16,584 nucleotides of DNA from positions 1 through 16,584 of the forward strand of contig JAGIAF010000025.1 of assembly GCA_017745015.1 (NCBI GenBank), read 5' to 3'. Source of the stretch: Bdellovibrio sp. (lineage in GTDB: Bacteria > Bdellovibrionota > Bdellovibrionia > Bdellovibrionales > Bdellovibrionaceae). Positions 8,477 through 14,666 of this stretch are shown piece after piece; positions within the stretch are counted from its first letter, which is position 1; the number at the start of each line of letters is the position of its first letter. The notes under the pieces were generated by a model. That model was not told the origin of the DNA and did no database searches. It saw nothing but the letters and a program-made list of their open reading frames with translations. Both the position numbers and the translations under genes were made by a program.

Positions 8477-9448
8477 ATGAAGAAGATTTTGCTGATACGA
8501 CTGGATAAGATTGGGGATTTGATTTCCACTATGTGTGTGGATCAGGCTTCTTTTTTGTCTGGTTGCGAAGTAAAATGGGTCATCGCTAAAGGTTTGGCCT
8601 TTGTTCCTGAGCATGCTGATCCGAAACGTTCTTATTTGGAACTCTCCAAAGAGGACTGGAAGACATCCCTCAAACACTTGCGCCAATTTATTCGTGAATT
8701 TAAACCCGACGTAGCTGTGAGTTTTCAGGCACCATGGTGGGTGAGCTTTGCCTTGTGGGCAGAGGGTGTAAAGATTCGCGCAGGCGTGCAATCGCAATGG
8801 CACAGCTTCTTATTCTTAAATAAAGGCCTGCGCCAACGCCGCAGCCAAGCCGTGCAACACGAAGCTGATTACAACATGGATCTTCTACGCTTTGCTTTGG
8901 ATGAAGAATCCAAAGAGCCAGCTCCGGTTTTGAAACTAGCTGCGCCAGTAAATCCGGAACTTTTAGAGAAACATTCTCTATCGGAAAAACACTATGTGGT
9001 TGTTCACGCTGGCATGGCGGGTTCTGCTTTAAACTGGCCGACAGAGCGCTATATCTCTTTGATTGAGCAAATCACTCCCTTTGAAAAAGTAGTCCTGACG
9101 GGAACTCCTGCTGACGAGCCTTTTTTGACGGCGATCAAAGCTCGTTTTAAAAATGACGCCCAAGTGATCAACCTGCAGAATCAATTGAAACCTGCGGAGT
9201 TGTTCACAGTTCTAAAGAACGCAAAAGCCGTGATTGTTCCAAGTACGGGTGTTGCCCATATGGCAGCTTCTCTCGGAACTCCAGTATTGGGACTTTACTC
9301 CCCGATTCGCGTTCAGCATCCTCGTCGTTGGGCTGCTCGCGGTGAGAATGTAAAAATTTTCGTATCTAAGAACGAAAATCCTCCCTACGACCATGCGATG
9401 GAAGAAATCCAGGTCGATGATTTGCTAAAAGCCCTGAATTCTCTGTAA
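8477..9448 (+). CDS. Glycosyltransferase family 9 (ADP-heptose:LPS heptosyltransferase-like)
   Basis: 323 residues. GTG 8471, ATG 8474 and ATG 8477 are all in frame. AGAAG (8466-8470) is best spaced (6 nt) for 8477, which gives the typical GT9 beginning MKKILLIRLDKIGDL. GT-B fold features follow: the N-terminal nucleotide-sugar-family start, VVVHAGMAGSALNWP (174-188) with the substrate-side loop, and the donor-binding block PSTGVAHMAASLGTPVLGLYSP (255-276, with the conserved TG..H). The family transfers heptose, or occasionally other sugars, to lipopolysaccharide inner core at the cytoplasmic face of the inner membrane. Which heptosyltransferase activity (WaaC-, WaaF- or WaaQ-like) cannot be told from the motifs, so no symbol is given. 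The gene lies 17 nt after the gcvP terminator and 9 nt before the Rsm22-like gene, with which it probably forms an operon. Confidence 0.88.
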   Translation: MKKILLIRLDKIGDLISTMCVDQASFLSGCEVKWVIAKGLAFVPEHADPKRSYLELSKEDWKTSLKHLRQFIREFKPDVAVSFQAPWWVSFALWAEGVKIRAGVQSQWHSFLFLNKGLRQRRSQAVQHEADYNMDLLRFALDEESKEPAPVLKLAAPVNPELLEKHSLSEKHYVVVHAGMAGSALNWPTERYISLIEQITPFEKVVLTGTPADEPFLTAIKARFKNDAQVINLQNQLKPAELFTVLKNAKAVIVPSTGVAHMAASLGTPVLGLYSPIRVQHPRRWAARGENVKIFVSKNENPPYDHAMEEIQVDDLLKALNSL

Positions 9449-9457
9449 TATCCATCC

Positions 9458-10474
9458 ATGCAAAGACACTTTTCCGTTCCCGCAAATTTTGAGTCCTCTA
9501 TTGCAGCGGCATTGGCCGATTTCAAGCTGACCCTGACAGATTCTAAGGACCTAGCGAAATGTGTGCTCGCTCTTTCTGATTTCTTTATCTCGCAACCCGA
9601 TGGCCAAACTCCATGGCATGAATCCTGGGCCCAGGTTGCATATCTGTGTTACTACCTTCCGCTCAATGCCGCTCGCTTGCGAGCCGTGATTGGTGAGGGA
9701 GAAAAGCGTGGCTTCTTTAGTGGCCTTGAAGATGTTTTGGATTTCGGAGCGGGCCTTGCCACGGCCTCCTTAAGTCTTTCAGAAACACAAAAGCTTCGTT
9801 ATACATTAATCGAGCGGGCCTCTGAGCCCCAACGTCTGATCGAAAAATATTTCTCCTACTTCGAAGCGCAAGAATGGACCCGCACCTTCAGTGGCGGCCG
9901 TATTCAGAATCCTAGAAGAACATTGGCGCTATTTTCTTATTCTTTAACAGAGCTTTCTGATTTGCCTGAGTGGGCCTACGATTGCGAAGCTTTGATGATC
10001 GCTGAGCCCTCCACTCAACAAGACGGACGAAAGCTTTTAGAACTTCGTAAAAAGCTTTTAGAGAAGGGTTTTCACGCTTGGGCTCCATGCACCCATGAAG
10101 GTCCGTGCCCACTGCTGAACCAATCTAAAACAGATTGGTGCCACGATCGCATCCACTTCGATGCGCCGGCTTGGTTCCAGAAAATGGAAGAGCAACTGCC
10201 GATGAAAAATCGCACTCTGACCATGAGCTATCTCTTGATGAGAAAGACCAAGCCTCAACCAATTCCAGCAGCTCGCGTGGTGGGTGATACTTTAAAAGAA
10301 AAAGGCAAAGACCGCCAAATGATCTGCCGAGGCCCTGATCGCGAGTTCTTAGCATGGATGCACAAACATAAGATCCAACAAGAAATCCCTCGTGGCGCAC
10401 TGATTGAAGTGCCAGAAAGCGCTCAGAAAGTTTCCAACGAACTTCGCGTCGCTCAAGAAATCAAAGTTCTCTAA
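9458..10474 (+). CDS. Rsm22/METTL17-family ribosomal small-subunit methyltransferase-like protein
   Basis: 338 residues, ATG 9 nt after the preceding stop; no clear Shine-Dalgarno sequence, so translation may be coupled. Residues about 55-75 (WAQVAYLCYYLPLNAARL) match the helical block before the SAM domain in Rsm22 proteins. VLDFGAGLATASLSL (93-107) is SAM motif I. A cysteine set follows: C211, C217, C228 (in CTHEGPCPLL..., WCH) and C290 (ICRGPD). Rsm22 and its human relative METTL17 bind the mitochondrial small subunit and carry a four-Cys Fe-S site with similar spacing. I infer an analogous role in small-subunit assembly, possibly with an Fe-S cluster. Whether methyl transfer occurs is uncertain even for the eukaryotic relatives. 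Confidence 0.82.
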   Translation: MQRHFSVPANFESSIAAALADFKLTLTDSKDLAKCVLALSDFFISQPDGQTPWHESWAQVAYLCYYLPLNAARLRAVIGEGEKRGFFSGLEDVLDFGAGLATASLSLSETQKLRYTLIERASEPQRLIEKYFSYFEAQEWTRTFSGGRIQNPRRTLALFSYSLTELSDLPEWAYDCEALMIAEPSTQQDGRKLLELRKKLLEKGFHAWAPCTHEGPCPLLNQSKTDWCHDRIHFDAPAWFQKMEEQLPMKNRTLTMSYLLMRKTKPQPIPAARVVGDTLKEKGKDRQMICRGPDREFLAWMHKHKIQQEIPRGALIEVPESAQKVSNELRVAQEIKVL

Positions 10475-10490
10475 TTATTTTTAACGGGGT

Positions 10491-10817
10491 TTACTTAGTT
10501 GTGATCCCCGTCGCCTGAATCACTAATATTGAAAGCGCGACAAATAGAATAAGGATATAACCAAGAAGGTAATAAATCTTCTCGGTGTTCGTCATATTTT
10601 TAGGTCCCCAGTCAAAGACGCGATCGCTTCGACGTTGGGCACGTGTTTTAGTGACGATGATTAAGGCTGATCCTACGGCGAAAACCGCCAGCAAAACCAT
10701 CCCTACAAATCCAAATATCGGAAGCGAGAAAGCTACGATTCCGGCAATACACGCTGCTACCAACGGAAATCCCAATATCAAAGCTGTTTGAATCGCTTCA
10801 TTTCTAGAGCCATACAT
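10491..10817 (-). CDS. Small three-helix inner-membrane protein
   Basis: 108 residues. I choose the ATG at 10817 because GAGGT (10830-10826 on the minus strand) lies 8 nt before it; the longer frame from a TTG at 10832 would start inside that Shine-Dalgarno sequence. Three hydrophobic segments are evident: about 10-30 (TALILGFPLVAACIAGIVAF), 33-55 (the IFGFVGMVLLAVFAVGSAL region) and 82-104 (YLLGYILILFVALSILVIQ). A short charged loop (TKTRAQRRSDRVFDWG) joins helices 2 and 3. No family is recognised. The gene converges on the Rsm22-like gene with only 16 nt between stops. Confidence 0.65.
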   Translation of the reverse strand: MYGSRNEAIQTALILGFPLVAACIAGIVAFSLPIFGFVGMVLLAVFAVGSALIIVTKTRAQRRSDRVFDWGPKNMTNTEKIYYLLGYILILFVALSILVIQATGITTK

Positions 10818-10832
10818 AGCAATAGACCTCAA

Positions 10833-10939
10833 CTCGTAGATTTATACTCCCACAAAACTGGGTTTATAAACATTTACAAGTATACTATTTTCTCGACTCA
10901 CATTGAGACAAAACAAATGATTTTTCAGGGCTATAGGAC
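10833..10939. other. Intergenic region upstream of the small membrane protein gene
   Basis: Roughly 107 AT-rich bases between the membrane protein's translation signals and the GGGACATG palindrome. It must hold the promoter of the minus-strand membrane gene, but I cannot point to a well-spaced -35/-10 pair. No ORF or RNA gene is seen. Confidence 0.3.
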
Positions 10940-10958
10940 GGGACATGAGACATGTCCC
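10940..10958. repeat. Perfect palindromic hairpin GGGACATG-AGA-CATGTCCC
   Basis: 8-bp perfect inverted repeat (10940-10947 with 10951-10958) around AGA, in the gap between two minus-strand genes. No T-run follows on the plus strand. Its form resembles REP-type elements or dyad operators. It is separate from the terminator at 10971-10996. Confidence 0.5.
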
Positions 10959-10960
10959 CC

Positions 10961-10996
10961 AAAAATAAAAAACGGGGTAACAACTGTTACCCGGTT
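10961..10996 (-). terminator. Intrinsic terminator of the TIGR02147-like regulator gene
   Basis: Read on the minus strand, GGGTAAC (10992-10986), loop AGTT, GTTACCC (10981-10975), extended beyond one G-G mismatch by three more pairs, followed by the U-rich run TTTTTTATTTTT (10972-10961). It lies 27 nt after the TAA of the gene at 11023-11505. Confidence 0.88.
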
Positions 10997-11022
10997 AAGA
11001 TGTTTCGATTATAAAGAACGAA

Positions 11023-11505
11023 CTAGTCGTTAAGGCCGAATCCAGCTACTGGGAACAACGATACAGAAATCTGATATGTCTTCCCTTGAACTGCACCACC
11101 AGCATCCAAGAACTGCGCTAGTTCTTTGCGGAAGCTTTTGATCTTCTCTTTTGCTTCTGTCAAACGAGCTTCATCAACAGAAATAGTGATTGTGGATTGT
11201 TCGCGATCTTCGCTTGGCATCTTCTCAAGAAGGCGCTCAAGTTTACGTTTCATTTTTTTCTCGCGGCTTACTTCGGCAAAAACCTGAAGCTGCTCACCAG
11301 GCAAATTAAGACGCTCACCGAACATACGGATCGTTCTCATTGTTACGGTTCTTTTGCCATTTAGAATTTTGGACAAGAATGACGAGTCCACTTCTAAGTG
11401 TCTTGCGAACGCACGCAATGAGTAACGTGGGTAGTTTTGGCTACGACGTGCGAGTTCATCTTCAAGGAATTGTCTAAAATCTGAGTTTTTATTTACGTCT
11501 TGCAT
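11023..11505 (-). CDS. HTH transcriptional regulator, TIGR02147/DUF4423-like
   Basis: 160 residues with an ATG at 11505. The N-terminal half holds an XRE-like helix-turn-helix (about 29-68: YSLRAFARHLEVD, SSFLSKILNGKRTVT, TIRMFGERL). The segment FRQFLEDELARRSQNYPRYSLRAFA matches the opening of TIGR02147 regulators, which are numerous in Bdellovibrio and Fibrobacter. The C-terminal part (about 108-154: an ARLTEAKEKIKSFRKELAQFL helix, then TYQISVSLFPV) looks like the end of DUF4423. At 160 residues it lacks much of the middle of typical full-length family members (about 270), so it may be a minimal version. Ligand and targets are unknown. It has its own terminator, and about 104 nt separate it from the trmK-like gene upstream, so it probably has its own promoter. 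Confidence 0.8.
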   Translation of the reverse strand: MQDVNKNSDFRQFLEDELARRSQNYPRYSLRAFARHLEVDSSFLSKILNGKRTVTMRTIRMFGERLNLPGEQLQVFAEVSREKKMKRKLERLLEKMPSEDREQSTITISVDEARLTEAKEKIKSFRKELAQFLDAGGAVQGKTYQISVSLFPVAGFGLND

Positions 11506-11609
11506 GTCGACAAGAACTATTGGCAGGTCCCCAAATAATCAATAATTTGTTCACAGTCTTACAGACATTTAATAGAGCTATTCAGGGCGCGTCAATTATC
11601 GACCGAACA

Positions 11610-12119
11610 TTACAGAATTTTATCGAATATCAACAACTTACGGTTGCGTCCGTTTTCAAAAACTTCGCATACAGAAGTTCGCTTATAGGTGCGTAAGAAC
11701 GGCTCCCAAGTCTCCAAAAACTGCTCCAATTTTTCTTCGTAATTGTGCGAACTCAAGATCAGGCGATTGAACTTTAACGAATTTTTCTCGTGAATCCCCT
11801 GCAGGATGTCACTGATTGTGTGCATTCCTACTCCCGCAATGACTGCAGTTCCCCCAGCGGTTGCAGCCACTGTTTCTCCACTCTGAGCCCAGAAAAAAGC
11901 ACGCTGCGGATACGCTTCGCGAAAATGCTTTTCATCGAAACGAACTTTCAATTTCTGAATGATGTGCGGAACCTGATCCACAAAGTGAACCTCAGGAAAA
12001 TAACCACTGCGATAAGCACTCAAACCCAAATAACCATGATCGCAGCAAAAATCCCACACGGGTTCACCACGAAGCAAATTATCAAACAACGCCTGCATAC
12101 GATCCGAAAGCCTAAACAT
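11610..12119 (-). CDS. TrmK-like tRNA (adenine-N1)-methyltransferase family protein (short)
   Basis: 169 residues, ATG at 12119 with a purine-rich AAGAGAG about 4 nt upstream. The opening LSDRMQALFDNL and SAM motif I WDFCCDHGYLGLSAY (22-36) follow the TrmK pattern LS.RL...(ADIGCDHGYLP). AGVGMHTISDIL (95-106) takes the place of the usual GMGG..I..IL motif. TrmK methylates A22 of tRNA. This copy lacks the C-terminal coiled-coil extension of B. subtilis TrmK (about 235 residues), and the GMGG motif is changed to GVGMH. The substrate may therefore be different; assignment is to the family only. It is divergent from gcvT, with the 122-nt inverted-repeat element in between. Confidence 0.72.
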   Translation of the reverse strand: MFRLSDRMQALFDNLLRGEPVWDFCCDHGYLGLSAYRSGYFPEVHFVDQVPHIIQKLKVRFDEKHFREAYPQRAFFWAQSGETVAATAGGTAVIAGVGMHTISDILQGIHEKNSLKFNRLILSSHNYEEKLEQFLETWEPFLRTYKRTSVCEVFENGRNRKLLIFDKIL

Positions 12120-12188
12120 CGGTCTCTCTTATCATACACACCCACCCAAGACCACAACGGTGATTTCCTTGAGAATAAACTTCGCGAA

Positions 12189-12310
12189 GGGATTCTATGC
12201 AGAGGGAAGCCCTGCGCAGTCAGCCTCCGGGCCCGCACGACGCGGTATCAATGCCCGGTGAGGCAGGATGCCGTGCTGACGGAGCGGGGCTTCCCTCTGC
12301 ATAGAATCCC
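12189..12310. repeat. 122-nt GC-rich element with perfect 24-nt terminal inverted repeats (MITE- or structured-RNA-like)
   Basis: Left arm 12189-12212 (GGGATTCTATGC...GGAAGCCC) is the exact reverse complement of 12287-12310. Further pairing continues inward, including GTCAGC (12219-12224) with GCTGAC (12275-12280). Two inner stem-loops then complete a branched fold: CCGGGC/GCCCGG (12227-12232/12253-12258) enclosing CCGC/GCGG (12233-12236/12242-12245), and GGCA/TGCC (12262-12265/12269-12272). The core between the arms is about 70% GC (52 of 74 by hand count), well above its surroundings. No ORF and no clear target-site duplication is seen. It ends 39 nt before the gcvT ATG, so in a gcvT transcript it would lie in the leader. 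Confidence 0.8.
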
Positions 12311-12349
12311 GATTGACGAACTCGTTTATTATCGAGGAAACTCAGCGCC

Positions 12350-13444
12350 ATGAAAAAGACTCCTTTGGCGGAAACGCATGTAAAATTGGGCGCTCGTATG
12401 GTGGACTTCGCTGGCTGGTATATGCCGGTTCAGTATGTAGGTCTTCGTGAAGAGCATGATAACGTTCGTAAAAATGTCGGCTTGTTCGACGTCTCTCACA
12501 TGGGTGAAGTTCGTGTGAAAGGTCCAAAGGCCCTTGAAACTTTGGAATGGCTGACGACGAATGACGTGGCTCGCTTGAATGATGGCGAAGCTCAATACTC
12601 GCTTCTTCCGAATGACCAAGGTGGTTTGGTCGACGATATTATCGTTTATTGCCTTTCAAAAAATTCTGACTACTTGGTGTGTGTGAACGCTTCTAACAAA
12701 GACAAAGACTTTGCGTGGATGACGAAACACAACAAGGGTGCCGACATGACCGATGAGTCGGATAAATGGGGGCAGATCGCCATCCAAGGCCCGAAAGCTT
12801 TGGAACTTTGTGACCGTGTCTTTGGAGTTTCTGGGGGCTTCAAAGTCAGCGAAATGAAGCCGTTCACTGTGAAATCTGGCGAATTCAAAGGCCACAAGAT
12901 CATGGTGGCAACAACAGGCTACACAGGCGAAAAAGGCTGTGAAGTGTTCGTTGAAGCTGCTGGTACAGACGCTTTGTGGATGACATTGTTGGAGCAAGGT
13001 AAAGACTTGGGCGTTATGCCAATCGGCTTGGGAGCTCGCGACACATTGAGAACTGAAATGAAGTACTCTTTGTACGGCCACGAGATCGATGACACAACGA
13101 ATCCATACGAAGCTGGCTTGGGTTGGGTTATTAAACCTGCCAAAAAAGACTTCATGAACAAGGCCCAAATCGTGGGCGTTAAAGACGCAGGTCTAAAGCA
13201 AAATCTTGTGGGATTTAAGATGCTTGAGAAGGGCATCCCTCGCCAAGGCTATGCCCTGTTTTCTTTTGACAATAAAGAAATCGGCAAGGTAACTAGTGGT
13301 ACTCACTCACCTTCCTTGGATGAACCTATTGGCATTGCTTACATTGACGTGGCGTATGCAAAAGAAGGAACCGAGTTCCTTTTGGATATCCGTGGACGTA
13401 AAGTGAAGGCCGTGGTTGTTAAAACCCCGTTTGTAACTAAATAA
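12350..13444 (+). CDS. gcvT: Aminomethyltransferase (glycine cleavage T-protein)
   Basis: 364 residues, the normal length of the family. ATG at 12350 with GAGGA (12334-12338) 11 nt upstream. GcvT takes the aminomethyl group from lipoylated GcvH, releases ammonia and makes 5,10-methylene-tetrahydrofolate. Characteristic blocks are GARMVDFAGWYMPVQY (14-29), FDVSHMGE (46-53), GGLVDDIIVY (91-100, holding the catalytic Asp), ATTGYTGEKG, GLGARDTLRTE and the C-terminal VTSGTHSPSLDEPIG barrel domain. The Shine-Dalgarno sequence of gcvH overlaps this gene's stop, so gcvT-gcvH are an operon. The leader carries the 122-nt inverted-repeat element. Neither gcvP nor a lipoamide dehydrogenase gene is adjacent. 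Confidence 0.97.
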   Translation: MKKTPLAETHVKLGARMVDFAGWYMPVQYVGLREEHDNVRKNVGLFDVSHMGEVRVKGPKALETLEWLTTNDVARLNDGEAQYSLLPNDQGGLVDDIIVYCLSKNSDYLVCVNASNKDKDFAWMTKHNKGADMTDESDKWGQIAIQGPKALELCDRVFGVSGGFKVSEMKPFTVKSGEFKGHKIMVATTGYTGEKGCEVFVEAAGTDALWMTLLEQGKDLGVMPIGLGARDTLRTEMKYSLYGHEIDDTTNPYEAGLGWVIKPAKKDFMNKAQIVGVKDAGLKQNLVGFKMLEKGIPRQGYALFSFDNKEIGKVTSGTHSPSLDEPIGIAYIDVAYAKEGTEFLLDIRGRKVKAVVVKTPFVTK

Positions 13445-13455
13445 GGAGCACTCAG

Positions 13456-13845
13456 ATGCCATTCCATATCCCTGAAGACTATTACTACACTAAAGAACAC
13501 GAATGGGCTCAAGTTGACGAGAACATCGTAACTGTTGGTATCACTGAGTTCGCGCAAGATTCATTGGGCGAAATCGTATACGTTGAACTTCCAGAAGAAG
13601 GTCAAAAGATCACTCAAGGCCAAACTTTCGGCGTTGTTGAGTCTGTTAAGGCCGTTTCTGACCTTTACGCACCAGTTTCTGGTACTGTAATCGAAGTAAA
13701 CGCATCCCTAGGCGACGATCCATCTGTTTTGAACGACGATCCAGTAAATGAAGGCTGGTTGGTTCGTATCGAAATGGATACTGAAAAAGAGCTAGCGAAC
13801 CTAATGAGAGCTCCGGACTACAAAAAATTGATCGCAGAAAAATAA
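13456..13845 (+). CDS. gcvH: Glycine cleavage system H protein
   Basis: 129 residues, full length. ATG at 13456 with AAGGAG (13443-13448) 7 nt upstream, overlapping the gcvT stop. H protein is the lipoyl carrier that shuttles the aminomethyl intermediate among P, T and L proteins. The lipoylated residue is K65 in GVVESVKAVSDLYAPVSG. DYYYTKEHEWAQV and GITEFAQDSLGEIVYVELP are standard H-protein blocks, and the C-terminus (NEGWLVRIEM) is intact. A perfect 11-bp terminator follows. Confidence 0.97.
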   Translation: MPFHIPEDYYYTKEHEWAQVDENIVTVGITEFAQDSLGEIVYVELPEEGQKITQGQTFGVVESVKAVSDLYAPVSGTVIEVNASLGDDPSVLNDDPVNEGWLVRIEMDTEKELANLMRAPDYKKLIAEK

Positions 13846-13853
13846 TTTTCGTT

Positions 13854-13887
13854 GATTTAGCGGAACCAATCCGCTAAATCTTTGTTT
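13854..13887 (+). terminator. Intrinsic terminator after gcvT-gcvH
   Basis: GATTTAGCGGA (13854-13864), loop ACCAA, TCCGCTAAATC (13870-13880): an 11-bp perfect stem followed by TTTGTTT. It begins 9 nt after the gcvH stop and only 15 nt separate its end from tRNA-Leu. Confidence 0.88.
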
Positions 13888-13902
13888 CCGCAAAACGGTG
13901 TT

Positions 13903-13985
13903 GCCCCGCTGGTGAAATTGGCAGACACGCTAGACTTAGGATCTAGTGCGCAAGCGTGGGGGTTCAAGTCCCTCGCGGGGCACCA
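13903..13985 (+). tRNA. tRNA-Leu (anticodon UAG)
   Basis: 83 nt with encoded CCA. The acceptor GCCCCGC (13903-13909) pairs with GCGGGGC (13975-13981), followed by A and CCA. The anticodon stem CTAGA/TCTAG (13930-13934/13942-13946) holds loop CTTAGGA with anticodon TAG at 13937-13939, reading CUA codons. A long variable arm (TGCGCAAGCG) and a GGTTCAAGTC T-loop are typical of Leu tRNAs. Its promoter would have to overlap the gcvH 3' end or terminator. Confidence 0.96.
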
Positions 13986-13990
13986 AATCT

Positions 13991-14020
13991 AAAAAGCTGA
14001 CCTCTGGGTCGGCTTTTTTT
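13991..14020 (+). terminator. Intrinsic terminator after tRNA-Leu
   Basis: AAAAAGCTGACC (13991-14002), loop TCTG, GGTCGGCTTTTT (14007-14018) plus two more T: 12 pairs including one G-U. Its 3' part is repeated downstream at 14638-14661. Confidence 0.9.
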
Positions 14021-14032
14021 ATGTCCAAAATC
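14008..14032 (+). repeat. Direct repeat copy 1 (terminator right arm plus ATGTCCAAAATC)
   Basis: GTCGGC, seven T, then ATGTCCAAAATC. Copy 2 at 14638-14661 is identical except for six T. The match extends past the functional terminator into sequence with no evident role, so it is likely a duplication rather than convergence. Confidence 0.75.
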
Positions 14033-14134
14033 GCCGTAAACGGCTTCCTAAAAAAAGTTTTCTGACGAAACCATTCTAGAATCCTTTAAAAAGGCCTTAA
14101 AGAAATCAGAAATCGTCAAACTAAAGGATTAGTT

Positions 14135-14542
14135 ATGAGAAAATATATTTTCATTCCTCTGTTTGTAGCGGTTCTATGCGGAATTGCTTTTGCTGGCGTA
14201 AAACACTTCTGGCGTGGTGAAACAATGAACCTGAAACAAGCAGAAAAGAGATGGGGCTCTGAATCCTTTGACGCGCAAAAGTTTAAAACCTCTTCAACTA
14301 ATGAACGGGCGAAAATGGTGGTCTCCATCATTAAAACTAAAGCCCTCATCGGAAAAAATAGGCTCGAGATTCGTGATCTCTTGGGAGCACAAGATGGCTA
14401 TTACTTTACCGATATGTATCCTGCGTACATTATTTTTGAAGATCCCAAATCTGATGGAGAAACTTGGCAGATTGTGGGACTCCTCGACAAAGAATATAAA
14501 GTAAAGGAAGTTATCATTCACAAAAACTGCTGTAACAAGTAG
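14135..14542 (+). CDS. Small exported protein, possibly BamE/SmpA-like fold
   Basis: 135 residues, ATG at 14135 with AAGGA (14124-14128) 6 nt upstream. Residues 1-23 are a positively charged start and hydrophobic segment (YIFIPLFVAVLCGIAFAG), a signal peptide or anchor. A lipobox is not clear. From about residue 71, IGKNRLEIRDLLGAQDG, then TWQIVGLLDKEYKVKEVIIH, follow the pattern of BamE/SmpA-like domains (G.sr.eV..lLG...; a strand pair with a turn; v..v.i). That resemblance is only by pattern. It ends KNCCNK. It stands alone between two terminators and is flanked by direct repeats, suggesting it arrived or was duplicated as a unit. Confidence 0.68.
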   Translation: MRKYIFIPLFVAVLCGIAFAGVKHFWRGETMNLKQAEKRWGSESFDAQKFKTSSTNERAKMVVSIIKTKALIGKNRLEIRDLLGAQDGYYFTDMYPAYIIFEDPKSDGETWQIVGLLDKEYKVKEVIIHKNCCNK

Positions 14543-14618
14543 TACCACCATAGATTATGGCAAGAACCGCGTTCGAAACGCGCCCACTAAGGGGGCATCA
14601 ATCTTCTTCGGAAGAGAT
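14543..14618. other. Short structured non-coding stretch after the orphan gene
   Basis: Small inverted repeats follow one another: CCATA/TATGG (14548-14552/14556-14560), CGCGTT/AACGCG around CGA (14568-14573/14577-14582), and a GCCC/GGGC pair nearby. No ORF. GTTCGAAA looks superficially like a tRNA T-loop, but no acceptor, D or anticodon arm can be built. It may be a 3' UTR or a small RNA ending at the next terminator. Confidence 0.3.
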
Positions 14619-14649
14619 AAAAAAGCCGACTGAATAAGTCGGCTTTTTT
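14619..14649. terminator. Bidirectional intrinsic terminator between convergent genes
   Basis: AAAAAAGCCGACT (14619-14631), loop GAATA, AGTCGGCTTTTTT (14637-14649): 13 perfect pairs with T-runs on both strands. It can serve the plus-strand exported-protein gene and the minus-strand 2H phosphoesterase gene. Confidence 0.92.
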
Positions 14650-14661
14650 ATGTCCAAAATC
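14638..14661 (+). repeat. Direct repeat copy 2 (terminator right arm plus ATGTCCAAAATC)
   Basis: GTCGGC, six T, then ATGTCCAAAATC, matching copy 1 at 14008-14032. The two copies bracket about 605 nt containing the exported-protein gene. Confidence 0.75.
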
Positions 14662-14666
14662 TGCAG

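Noticed and set aside
10484..10511. ACGGGG/CCCCGT as a terminator between convergent genes
   Set aside because: Only 6 bp with a 16-nt loop, and no U-run on the 3' side of either strand.
12120..12349. Glycine riboswitch in the gcvT leader
   Set aside because: I see no conserved glycine-aptamer core, only the inverted-repeat element. A covariance-model search (Infernal, glycine riboswitch model) would settle it.
11790..12353. Plus-strand ORF of 187 codons across the trmK-like gene and the palindrome
   Set aside because: It is antisense to a convincing methyltransferase gene, runs through the inverted-repeat element, and encodes a low-quality Arg/His/Thr-rich product.
14561..14600. tRNA-like remnant (GTTCGAAA)
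   Set aside because: Only a T-loop look-alike; no acceptor, D or anticodon arms can be formed. It is better explained as a simple CGCGTT/AACGCG hairpin.
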